Source of the DNA: Rhodoplanes serenus
Lineage (GTDB): Bacteria > Pseudomonadota > Alphaproteobacteria > Rhizobiales > Xanthobacteraceae
Assembly: GCA_009720755.1 (NCBI GenBank)
Contig: WNKV01000004.1
Location: forward strand, 248,001-312,000
Length of the DNA stretch: 64,000 nt
Reading direction: 5' to 3'
Shown: in pieces, positions 9,335 to 16,428 of the stretch
Position numbering within the stretch: position 1 is the stretch's first letter
How the letters are laid out: every line of letters begins with the position of its first letter
Position numbers and translations under genes: made by a program
The notes under the pieces: generated by a model
Seen by the model: only the letters and a program-made list of their open reading frames with translations
What the model was told of the DNA's origin: nothing
Database searches by the model: none

Positions 9335-9976
9335 TCAGCGGGCCGTGGGCGCCGGTGTCGCGAGACCGGCCCGCTCGAACAGCCGGTTCACCCGGGCGAA
9401 GGCCGCCTCGGCGCCGGCGACGACGCGGGCCTCCTCGGCCTCGTTCAGCGGAGCGGCGTCGAGCGCCTCGGTGAAGTGGCGCCAGTGCAGGCCGCGCCCC
9501 TGCGGATGGCCGCGCATGTGGCGGGCGCCGAAATTCTCGTCGATGCCCAGCTTGGCGGTCTCCTGGAGCAGGAAGGGCGAGCCGAGATCGGCGCCTTCGA
9601 CCACGTAGAGCCAGCCCATGCCGGTCGGCGGATCGATCGGCGGCAGCAGGGCCGGCTGGTCGGGCGGATCGAGGGAGAGGCCGAGATCGCCCGCATCCTG
9701 CTCGGCCAGCGGCAGGCGGCGGCGCTCGGCGAGATCGGGGAAGACGGCGCGAAGCGCCGCATCGGCATAGAGCGCGTCGACATCGCGGAAGATGGCGTGC
9801 TGCATGGCCAGGAAGCGGCCGTAGCGGGCGCGGCCGCGGAACGGATCGGCCGCCATGATGCGGGCATCGAGCGCCCGGTGGACCGCGTCGGTGGCGGCCT
9901 GGAGCCGGCGCCAGCGCGAGGCGGACAGGGCGGATGGCGAGGCGACACTCGTCAAGACGATGCACTCCCAGACCAT
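9335..9976 (-). CDS. bphO: Biliverdin-producing heme oxygenase (BphO/HemO type)
   Basis: 213 residues. The N-terminal helix LQAATDAVHRALD holds the proximal heme-ligand candidate His33, followed by YGRFLAMQHAIFRDVDALY and the distal-helix region GWLYVVEGADLGSPFLLQ, where glycines line the heme pocket. This is the compact bacterial family usually found with bacteriophytochromes; it opens heme to biliverdin, the chromophore bound by the neighbouring kinase. The gene precedes bphP on the same strand with about 270 bases between them. The ATG at 9976 falls in the first unit of the tandem repeat at 9972-10068, so the first eight or so residues may not be genuine; an internal TTG is an alternative start. 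Confidence 0.9.
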   Translation of the reverse strand: MVWECIVLTSVASPSALSASRWRRLQAATDAVHRALDARIMAADPFRGRARYGRFLAMQHAIFRDVDALYADAALRAVFPDLAERRRLPLAEQDAGDLGLSLDPPDQPALLPPIDPPTGMGWLYVVEGADLGSPFLLQETAKLGIDENFGARHMRGHPQGRGLHWRHFTEALDAAPLNEAEEARVVAGAEAAFARVNRLFERAGLATPAPTAR

Positions 9977-10068
9977 TGCATTCCGGGGCGGGCGGAGCCC
10001 GCCTCACCATGCATTTCCCGGGTGGAGCCCGCCTCACCATGCATTCCGGGGCGGGCGGGACCCGCTCC
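9972..10068. repeat. Three tandem 30-34-bp units, each with a GC hairpin
   Basis: Units at 9972-10005, 10006-10035 and 10036-10068 each begin ACCAT(T)GCATT and contain a G-rich stretch followed by a complementary C-rich one (GGCGGGC ... GCCCGCC in the first unit), so each can fold into a short hairpin. The array sits between the peroxiredoxin stop and the heme oxygenase start on the same strand and overlaps the latter's start codon. It may act in termination or mRNA stability; that is inference. Confidence 0.75.
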
Positions 10069-10138
10069 CACCCTGCCACGGCGGAGGCGGGCCCGACAAC
10101 GGCACGAGCGTGAGCCGGGTCCCGCTCCGCCGAAAACC

Positions 10139-10624
10139 CTACAGCGCGGCCAGCATCGCGTCGGCGCTGGTGAGGTCGGCCTTGCCGGGCTCCTGCTCGA
10201 CCGCCAGCTTCTTCACCACGCCGTCCTCGACCAGCATGGCGTAGCGCTTGGAGCGCAGGCCGAGGCCGCCGGCGGTGACGTCGAGCGTCATGTCCACCGC
10301 CTTGGCGAAGTCGCCGTTGCCGTCGGCCAGGAACTCGATCTTGCCGTCGGCGCCGGTCGCCTGCTTCCAGGCCGTCATCACGAACACGTCGTTGACGGCG
10401 GTCACCGCGATGGTGTCGACGCCCTTGGCCTTGATGGCGTCGGCATGCTTGAGGAAGCCCGGCAGGTGGTTGGCATGGCAGGTGGGCGTGAAGGCGCCCG
10501 GCACCGCGAACAGCACCACGGTCTTGCCCTTGAAGATCTCGTCGGTGGTGGCCCAGGCCGGCCCGCTCTCGGTCAGAACGCGGAACTTGGCCTCGGGGAT
10601 GCGGTCGCCGACCTGGATGGGCAT
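10139..10624 (-). CDS. Prx5-type peroxiredoxin
   Basis: 161 residues, the usual length. Peroxidatic Cys49 lies in VPGAFTPTCHANHLPG, the diagnostic Prx5 motif, preceded by the TVVLFAVPG strand; the C-terminal half holds VNDVFVMTAW and DFAKAVDM(TL)D as in the family. It reduces hydrogen or organic peroxides in the cytoplasm using glutaredoxin/glutathione or a similar donor. The start MPIQVGDRIP matches the family N-terminus; longer in-frame starts add only unrelated residues. Confidence 0.95.
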   Translation of the reverse strand: MPIQVGDRIPEAKFRVLTESGPAWATTDEIFKGKTVVLFAVPGAFTPTCHANHLPGFLKHADAIKAKGVDTIAVTAVNDVFVMTAWKQATGADGKIEFLADGNGDFAKAVDMTLDVTAGGLGLRSKRYAMLVEDGVVKKLAVEQEPGKADLTSADAMLAAL

Positions 10625-10747
10625 GGGTGTCTCGCTCTCGCTGCGCTGCTCGATGAATGGGGGTGCCGGCACGGCCGGCCGGAAGACTGTAGAGGGTTTC
10701 GGCGGGCCGGGCACGCCCCACCACGCCGGCGACGCGGACGCCGGCGG

Positions 10748-11599
10748 TCAGTCGATCCGGGCCGTCGTCTCGACGGCGCGGTCGCCCGCCACCAGCGTGA
10801 GCCTGAGTGTCGCGCCGCGCGGTTCGGCGCCCGGCGGCACGCCATCGAGCACGAACGCGAACCGCCGGGTGCCGTCCGGCCCCTCGCCGGCCGGCTCCGG
10901 GACCGGCAGCGCCCAGTCGTCGCTCGGCCCCTCGGCGAACAGGTCGGGCACGACCCCCGCCGGGGCCGCGACCGTGACGACGAGGCGCGGCTTCGGTCCG
11001 GCCTCCGCGACCGTGATGGCGCGGATGGCGAGCGGGCCGCCGTCACCCAGCGCCGTCCGCTCCGGCACCCGGGCACGGGCCGCCGCCACCGCGGCTGCCT
11101 CGCTGTCGCCGGCCGGCAGATCGAGGCGCGCCCGCGCGGTGACCGGCACGCACAGCCGCTCGCAGATGGCGTAGTCGAGCGCCAGCGCGAGTGTCGCAGG
11201 CTTTTCGGGATCGATGCGCTCCACCTCCACCGGGAACACCACCCGGCCGGCGTAGCCGATGGCGGTGCCGCCGCCGTCTGCAAAGCGCATCGGCGCCGGC
11301 CAGCGCAGGCGCGCCGCCTTCACGTTGACCGAGCCGGCGAAGTCGAAGCGCGGCGGCACGCCCGAATCCCCGGGGTACCGCCAATACGTCTTCCACGCGG
11401 GACCAAGACGGATCTCCACCCCGGCGATCAGGAACGCGGCGCCGGGCGGCGGCGTTCCGCCGACGAGACGAACGGCGGCGCGGGCGTCGCCGTCCCAGGG
11501 CGAGGCGGACGGCGGCCCGTCCGCCGCCGGCGCGATCACCGCCAGCGCGGGCAAGATCACGAATGCGCAAGCGAGGCGTCGCAATGTCGGTCCATTCAT
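10748..11599 (-). CDS. Periplasmic DsbD N-terminal-domain-like protein
   Basis: 283 residues with an N-terminal signal peptide (hydrophobic [16 protein letters not shown], cleavage likely near AAD). The body matches the alpha domain of alphaproteobacterial DsbD-type proteins: [49 protein letters not shown] and [14 protein letters not shown] with two cysteines. No membrane or thioredoxin part is attached. The same domain forms the N-terminus of the full DsbD at 57044-59239 (compare GPGWHTYWRSAGDAGAPP there), so it may be an electron acceptor or metallo-thiol partner served by that or another DsbD. The role is inferred. Confidence 0.88.
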   Translation of the reverse strand: MNGPTLRRLACAFVILPALAVIAPAADGPPSASPWDGDARAAVRLVGGTPPPGAAFLIAGVEIRLGPAWKTYWRYPGDSGVPPRFDFAGSVNVKAARLRWPAPMRFADGGGTAIGYAGRVVFPVEVERIDPEKPATLALALDYAICERLCVPVTARARLDLPAGDSEAAAVAAARARVPERTALGDGGPLAIRAITVAEAGPKPRLVVTVAAPAGVVPDLFAEGPSDDWALPVPEPAGEGPDGTRRFAFVLDGVPPGAEPRGATLRLTLVAGDRAVETTARID

Positions 11600-11723
11600 C
11601 CGTCAGTCTCTCGTCTCGTCGTATCGTGGCGGCCGTCGAGCCGGCGGTGAGCAAGGCCGGCTACCGCGGACCGCAGGCGCGATGCGTTGCCGAACCCGCG
11701 CCGCTCGGAGTAGTCTTACAGCG

Positions 11724-12359
11724 ATGAAAGCCGCAAGAAAGACCGCCAAGACCCGCGACAGCGAGGACCACGAGACCAGGCGGGGCTACCTCGACGGGCA
11801 GATGCTGATCGCGATGCCGAGCATGCGCGACGAGCGTTTCGCCCGCAGCCTGATCTATGTCTGCGCGCACTCGTCGGAAGGGGCCATGGGCATCATCGTC
11901 AACCAGCCCGCCCCCAACATCAATTTCGCCGACCTGCTGGTGCAGCTCGAGGTGATCCCGGCCTCCGACCTGATCATCCTGCCGCCACGGGCCGGCTCCG
12001 TGAAGGTGCTGCGCGGCGGCCCGGTGGAGACCGGCCGCGGCTTCGTGCTGCACTCGGCCGATTTCTTCATCGAGAACTCGACCCTGCCGATCGATGACGG
12101 CATCTGCCTGACCGCCACCCTCGATATCCTCAAGGCGATCGCCCGCGGCGACGGCCCGCTCTCGGCCGTGCTGGCGCTCGGCTATGCGGGCTGGGCGCCC
12201 GGCCAGCTCGAAACCGAGATCCAGGCCAATGGCTGGCTGCACTGCACCGCCGATTCCGACCTGATCTTCGGGGCCGACAACGACCGCAAGTACGATCGCG
12301 CCCTGGAGAAGATCGGCATTCATCTCGGCATGCTGTCGAGCGAGGCGGGCCACGCCTGA
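11724..12359 (+). CDS. YqgE/AlgH family protein
   Basis: 211 residues. Family motifs are clear: [14 protein letters not shown] followed by [27 protein letters not shown], then [17 protein letters not shown], and [22 protein letters not shown] near the C-terminus. The proteins are cytoplasmic and of unresolved function; links to alginate regulation are historical. The start at MKAARKTAK gives the normal basic N-terminal extension of alphaproteobacterial members. It stands alone, divergent from the DsbD-domain gene. Confidence 0.95.
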   Translation: MKAARKTAKTRDSEDHETRRGYLDGQMLIAMPSMRDERFARSLIYVCAHSSEGAMGIIVNQPAPNINFADLLVQLEVIPASDLIILPPRAGSVKVLRGGPVETGRGFVLHSADFFIENSTLPIDDGICLTATLDILKAIARGDGPLSAVLALGYAGWAPGQLETEIQANGWLHCTADSDLIFGADNDRKYDRALEKIGIHLGMLSSEAGHA

Positions 12360-12751
12360 CGGCGTGTCGGGCGTTCTCGCGGCGTTGCCCGCATTCACGG
12401 ATTCCGATCACGGTTTCGGGATCACAGCCGCTACGGTCGCCGTCCCGCGGCGCTCCATCGCCGTCACCCCGTGTCGCCCTCGCCCTCCGGATGCACCGAA
12501 GCACCGATTGCCGGTCCCCCGGAGACCGATTGGCGGCCGCCCCGCCGCGCCCTAGACTACCGCGGCAGATGCCGCCCCTGGCAGATGACCGCGGCGCCGG
12601 CCCTACGCCGGTGCGCGCGATTCCGTCGCATCCGCGGCCCCGGCTCCCGAGACCCGACCACCCGGACTGGACCACCTCGACTGGATCACCTCGACTGGAT
12701 CACCTCGACTGGATCACCTGGACTCGACAACCGAGACGGAGACACATCGTC
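12360..12751. other. Intergenic region upstream of the coiled-coil gene cluster
   Basis: 392 bases without a gene. The first part is ordinary GC-rich sequence; the last 100 bases are dominated by the 14-bp tandem array listed separately, which ends only about 17-31 bases before the start codon of the next gene. No promoter could be assigned with confidence. Confidence 0.6.
12651..12734. repeat. 14-bp direct tandem repeat, four near-perfect plus two degenerate copies
   Basis: Units of 14 bases start at 12665, 12679, 12693 and 12707 with consensus GACTGGATCACCTC (the first has GACC, the fourth ends in G). Degenerate copies flank them at 12651 (GACCCGACCACCCG) and 12721 (GACTCGACAACCGA). The array ends 17 bases before the ATG at 12752 and would lie in the promoter or 5' leader of the three-gene cluster. 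Units are contiguous without spacers. Confidence 0.85.
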
Positions 12752-13924
12752 ATGGCCGAACCGACCGTTCCGACCTCGATGCAGTATCTCGACCGGGCGG
12801 TGGGCGCCCTGCGCGACGTCGGCCTAGTGCCGGAGAAGACCGAGCCGGCGCCGATCAACGCGCTCCTGGAGAAGATCTCCGTGCTGGCGCCAGACAAGAT
12901 CCAGGTGATCGCCCGCACGCTCGGCCAGGCGTCGCTGTTCAACGAGGTGGTGCGCGAGCAGATCGCCGGCATGGAGATCGGCCAGCGCTACGAGGACATC
13001 ACCAACGGCTTCAACTCGATCCGCGACGACGCCAAGCGCATGGTCGACCAGATCGCCGACAGCCGGCTCGACCTGATGGAGCGCGCCACCAACGTCTGGA
13101 TGAAGATCGCGCGCGGCGACATCGCCGATCGCTTCGACAAGATCAAGGCGATCTATCTGGACGTCACCGCGGACACCAAGGGCCAGATCGACCGCGAGCA
13201 CACCATCCTCGAAGCCTATCGGGACTTCCGCGGTGCCCTGAAGCAGTCGGAGGTGATGGCGCTGGAGGTGCTGGCGACCGCCACGGCGGCGCTCGACCGC
13301 GAGCGCAAGGCGCTGACCGAGGCGTCTGCCAAGGTGGCGGGCTTCGCCGGCAGCGAGCCGGCCGAACGCGCCAAGCTCGAGCTCGCCCGCGACGAGCAGC
13401 TCCGCCGCGTGCAGGACGAGGAGAAGCGCTACCAGATCGCCAAGGACCTCGCCGACAACCTGACGATCTCGTACAACACCTCCGAGGTGGTGATGGCCCG
13501 CTTGCAGCAGACCACCAACGCCAAGGAGCGCATCTACGCGCAGTCGATCACCTTCTTCACCACCAACGACACGGTGCTGACCGCTCTCAAGGCGTCGTTC
13601 ACCGGAATGTTCGGGCTGCACGAGTCCACCGCCACCCTCGACGCCATGAAGGAGGGCATGTCGAAGTCGCTGGAGACGCTGTCGGAGATCGGCGACAAGG
13701 TGCAGGAGGCGGCGGTGCGCTCGGGCTACGGCCCCACCGTGCGGGCCGACGCGGTGAAGAAGCTGGTCGACTCGGTGGTCGACTTCCAGGAGCGCTCGCA
13801 GCGGATCATCGACGAGATGCGGACGATGGCGACCCGGAACTCCGAGGAGATCCGCGACGCCGTCGAGGACGGCAAGCGCCGCATCGCCAAGCTGGTGGCC
13901 GACGGCAAGGCGCTGCCGCTCTGA
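12752..13924 (+). CDS. Long coiled-coil protein of unknown function, possibly TelA-like
   Basis: 390 residues, highly charged and almost entirely helical: long heptad-like stretches such as RVQDEEKRYQIAKDLADNL and ERSQRIIDEMRTMATRNSEE. No signal peptide or membrane span. The pattern NTSEVVMARLQQTTNAKERIY followed by a segment rich in N and T and repeated short helices recalls TelA/toxic-anion-resistance proteins, but this is a pattern impression, not a firm match. It is the first of three tightly packed genes: its TGA shares one base with the next ATG (13924). The start has a spaced GGAG. Ordered gene coupling suggests a complex with the membrane protein and the Gly-tailed coiled-coil protein downstream. 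Confidence 0.8.
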   Translation: MAEPTVPTSMQYLDRAVGALRDVGLVPEKTEPAPINALLEKISVLAPDKIQVIARTLGQASLFNEVVREQIAGMEIGQRYEDITNGFNSIRDDAKRMVDQIADSRLDLMERATNVWMKIARGDIADRFDKIKAIYLDVTADTKGQIDREHTILEAYRDFRGALKQSEVMALEVLATATAALDRERKALTEASAKVAGFAGSEPAERAKLELARDEQLRRVQDEEKRYQIAKDLADNLTISYNTSEVVMARLQQTTNAKERIYAQSITFFTTNDTVLTALKASFTGMFGLHESTATLDAMKEGMSKSLETLSEIGDKVQEAAVRSGYGPTVRADAVKKLVDSVVDFQERSQRIIDEMRTMATRNSEEIRDAVEDGKRRIAKLVADGKALPL

Positions 13925-14916
13925 TGGCCGCCGCGCCGGCCAACCCGACCGCGCCCGCCGGGGCGGCCCCGACGGCGACGGCCTCCGCCGCGGCGCCACG
14001 CGCCGCCGGCACCCTCGACGAGCTGATGCTCGCCATGGACGTCGTCGACACGCTGCGGCATCGCGACGTCATGGTCGAGCGCGAGCTCGCCGAGGAGACG
14101 CGCGAGCAGGCGCTGATCGAGCGGCTCCGCGCGATCTACCAGGGCCAGGGCATTGCGGTGCCCGACAGCATCCTGGCGCAGGGCGTCAAGGCGCTGAAGG
14201 AGAGCCGCTTCGTCTACACGCCACCGGCGCCGGGCTGGCGGCGGACGCTGGCGCTCGCCTGGGTCGCGCGCGGCCGCTGGGGCAAGCGGGTGGCGGCGGC
14301 GCTCGTCGTCGCGCTCGTCGGCTACGGCGCCTACGACCTCGCCGTGGTGCGCCCGCGTGAAAAGGCGGCCGAGGCAGCCCGTGTCGAGCTCGCCGAGACA
14401 TTGCCGCGCCGGCTCGCCGCCGGCCGCGACGCGGTGCGGGCCGAGGCGCTCGACGAGGCGGTGCGTCAGCGCGCCGACGCCCTGGCGGCTCGCGGCCGTG
14501 CGGCGCTCGACCGCGGCGACGCCGCCGAGGCGCGCGCCACGGTGGCCGAGCTCGACGCACTCGCCGCCCAGCTCCGCCAGGACTACGTGCTGCGCATCGC
14601 CGGCCGACCGGAGGACCGCACCGGCATCTGGCGCGAGCATCCGAGCTTCCGCGGCCGCGCCTACTTCGTCGTCGTCGACGCCGTCGACCCGCAGGGCCGG
14701 CCGGTGCCGCTGCCGATCCGCAACGACGAGACCAACGCCACCGAGACCGTCAGCCGCTTCGCCGTGCGGGTGCCGCAGTCGACCTACGAGGCGGTGCGCG
14801 ACGACAAGCAGCGCAACGGCATCGTCCAGAACACGCGGCTCGCCGAGAAGCGCCGCGGCGCCCTCGACCCGGTCTATCGCATGCCGGTGCTCGACGGGCG
14901 TATCACCGCCTGGTGA
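13924..14916 (+). CDS. Single-span membrane protein with conserved C-terminal domain (DUF6384-like)
   Basis: 330 residues. An Ala/Pro-rich N-terminal tail (1-28) is followed by a helical cytoplasmic segment (TLDELMLAMDVVDTLRHRD, 30-48, to about 100), one transmembrane helix at about 122-142 (VAAALVVALVGYGAYDLAVV), a helical stalk (150-225), and a soluble C-terminal domain with WREHPSFRGRAYFVVVDAVD and VSRFAVRVPQSTYEAVRDDK. I recall annotations of such proteins as DUF6384, with moderate certainty. It is the central gene of a three-gene cluster, joined by a one-base overlap upstream and a 7-base gap downstream. It probably anchors the two coiled-coil proteins at the inner membrane. Confidence 0.82.
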   Translation: MAAAPANPTAPAGAAPTATASAAAPRAAGTLDELMLAMDVVDTLRHRDVMVERELAEETREQALIERLRAIYQGQGIAVPDSILAQGVKALKESRFVYTPPAPGWRRTLALAWVARGRWGKRVAAALVVALVGYGAYDLAVVRPREKAAEAARVELAETLPRRLAAGRDAVRAEALDEAVRQRADALAARGRAALDRGDAAEARATVAELDALAAQLRQDYVLRIAGRPEDRTGIWREHPSFRGRAYFVVVDAVDPQGRPVPLPIRNDETNATETVSRFAVRVPQSTYEAVRDDKQRNGIVQNTRLAEKRRGALDPVYRMPVLDGRITAW

Positions 14917-14923
14917 GGACCGC

Positions 14924-16387
14924 ATGATCTCCGGCCGCGACGCGATGACGACCGTCGAGCAGGCGATCGGCCGGGTGCGGGCCGACGAGGGACAGCTCGA
15001 CTCGGCGCTGCGCTCCGCCATGGAGCAGGCCGCGATGCTGCGGCGGGCCGAGGCGGACGGCTTCCGCCGGCTCGCCCGGGTCAAGCTCGACGCCGCGACG
15101 CGCGACCGGCTGATCGGCACGCTCGACGCCAGCGAGAGCGCCGCCCTGGCGATGATCGAGGAGCACCGGCGCCGCCTTGCCGACCTGACGCAGCGCCGCG
15201 AGGCGGCGCGGCAGGCGCTGGAGCGGGCCGAGGCGGCCAAGCGCACCGCCGACCAGAGCCTCGCCGACGCGCTCGACCGGCTCGACGACGCCCGCCACGC
15301 CACCATGCAGCGCATCGCCGGCGACACGGCGTGGCAGCAGGCCAAGGCGGCGCTCGACGCGGCCCGCGAGATCGCCGGCGCGGCCGCCGAGAAGGTGGCC
15401 CAGGCCGAGCAAGACCTCACCGAGAAGCGCAAGCCCTACGAGAGCGATCCGCTGTTCATGTATCTGTGGGACCGCCGCCATGATCAGGCCGAGGACCACA
15501 GCAGCGGCCTGGCGCGGACGATCGACCGCTGGGTCGCGGATCTGGTCGGCTACCGCGACGCCCGCGCCAACTACGCCATGCTCCAGGAGATCCCGTTGCG
15601 GCTGCGCGAGCACGCCGACAACAAGCAGCGCGACGTCGGGGCGCGCGCCGCCGCGCTGGCGGCGATCGAGCGCGCCGCCCTGGTGGCCGACGGGATCGCG
15701 CCGGTCGAAGCGGCGGTCGAGACCGCCCGCGTCGCCGCCCAGACCGCGGATGCGGCGGTGGCGGCCGCCGGCGCCACGCTCGCCGGGCTCGATCAGGAGC
15801 GCGACCGCGCGGTCGGGGCCGGCGACCGCGCCGTCTACGACGAGGCGGTCGAGATGCTGGCGCAGGCGCTGGCGGCGCGCGACCTGCGCGATCTCTACGA
15901 CGGCGCCCGGCGCACCCCGTCGCCGGCCGACGACCAGGCGGTCGGCGCCATCACCGAGACACGCCGGCAGTTGCAGTCGGTCGAGGTGGAGCTGACGCGG
16001 CTGCGCGACACCATCCGCGACACCGCCGTCCGCCGCACCGAGCTGGAGCAGGCGCGCGAGCGCGCCCGCCGCTCCGGCTACGACGACCCGCGCGGCCGGT
16101 TCGACGGCGGCACCGAGATCATCGGCGACATCGTCGGCGGCATCCTCAAGGGGGTGCTCCAAGGGGCCGATCTCGACCGCGTGCTGCGCGGCGGCTGGCG
16201 CGGCCCGCCGCGGCGCTCGGACCCCGACTTCGGCGGCCGCGGCTCGGGGCCGTCGTGGCCGGGCGGCCCGTGGGGCGGTGGATCGGGCGGCGGCCGCCCG
16301 TGGGGCGACGACGACGGCCCGGGCCGGTCGTCCGGTGGTGGTGGCGGCGGAGGCGGAGGCGGCTGGCGCACCGGCGGCGGGTTCTGA
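14924..16387 (+). CDS. Coiled-coil protein with extreme glycine-rich C-terminal tail
   Basis: 487 residues. Residues 1-420 are Ala/Glu/Arg-rich coiled coil with motifs such as LFMYLWDRRHDQAEDHSSGL at about 180-200 and GLARTIDRWVADLVGYRDAR. From about 425 the composition changes abruptly: GGILKGVLQGADLDRVLRGG, then a Gly/Pro/Trp/Asp-rich tail ending in a run of ten or more glycines and WRTGGGF. Such Gly-rich ends resemble those of TPM-domain proteins and may bind surfaces or polymers. There is no signal peptide. The start MISGRD at 14924 lies 7 bases after the preceding stop; MTTVEQ at 14945 is an alternative. Function unknown; clearly cotranscribed with the two genes upstream. Confidence 0.82.
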   Translation: MISGRDAMTTVEQAIGRVRADEGQLDSALRSAMEQAAMLRRAEADGFRRLARVKLDAATRDRLIGTLDASESAALAMIEEHRRRLADLTQRREAARQALERAEAAKRTADQSLADALDRLDDARHATMQRIAGDTAWQQAKAALDAAREIAGAAAEKVAQAEQDLTEKRKPYESDPLFMYLWDRRHDQAEDHSSGLARTIDRWVADLVGYRDARANYAMLQEIPLRLREHADNKQRDVGARAAALAAIERAALVADGIAPVEAAVETARVAAQTADAAVAAAGATLAGLDQERDRAVGAGDRAVYDEAVEMLAQALAARDLRDLYDGARRTPSPADDQAVGAITETRRQLQSVEVELTRLRDTIRDTAVRRTELEQARERARRSGYDDPRGRFDGGTEIIGDIVGGILKGVLQGADLDRVLRGGWRGPPRRSDPDFGGRGSGPSWPGGPWGGGSGGGRPWGDDDGPGRSSGGGGGGGGGGWRTGGGF

Positions 16388-16399
16388 CCCAGCTCCGGA

Positions 16400-16418
16400 C
16401 GGACGCGCACCGCGTCCG
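16400..16418. terminator. Hairpin between convergent genes
   Basis: An 8-bp perfect stem (CGGACGCG / CGCGTCCG) with a 3-base loop lies in the 41-base gap between convergent stops. It has no T-run on either side, so intrinsic termination is uncertain; position and symmetry suggest a shared bidirectional element. Confidence 0.4.
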
Positions 16419-16428
16419 ACGCCCCGCG

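Noticed and set aside
12651-12734. CRISPR array or attachment site at the 14-bp repeats
   Set aside because: Units are contiguous with no spacers, too short, and there are no cas genes or integrases.
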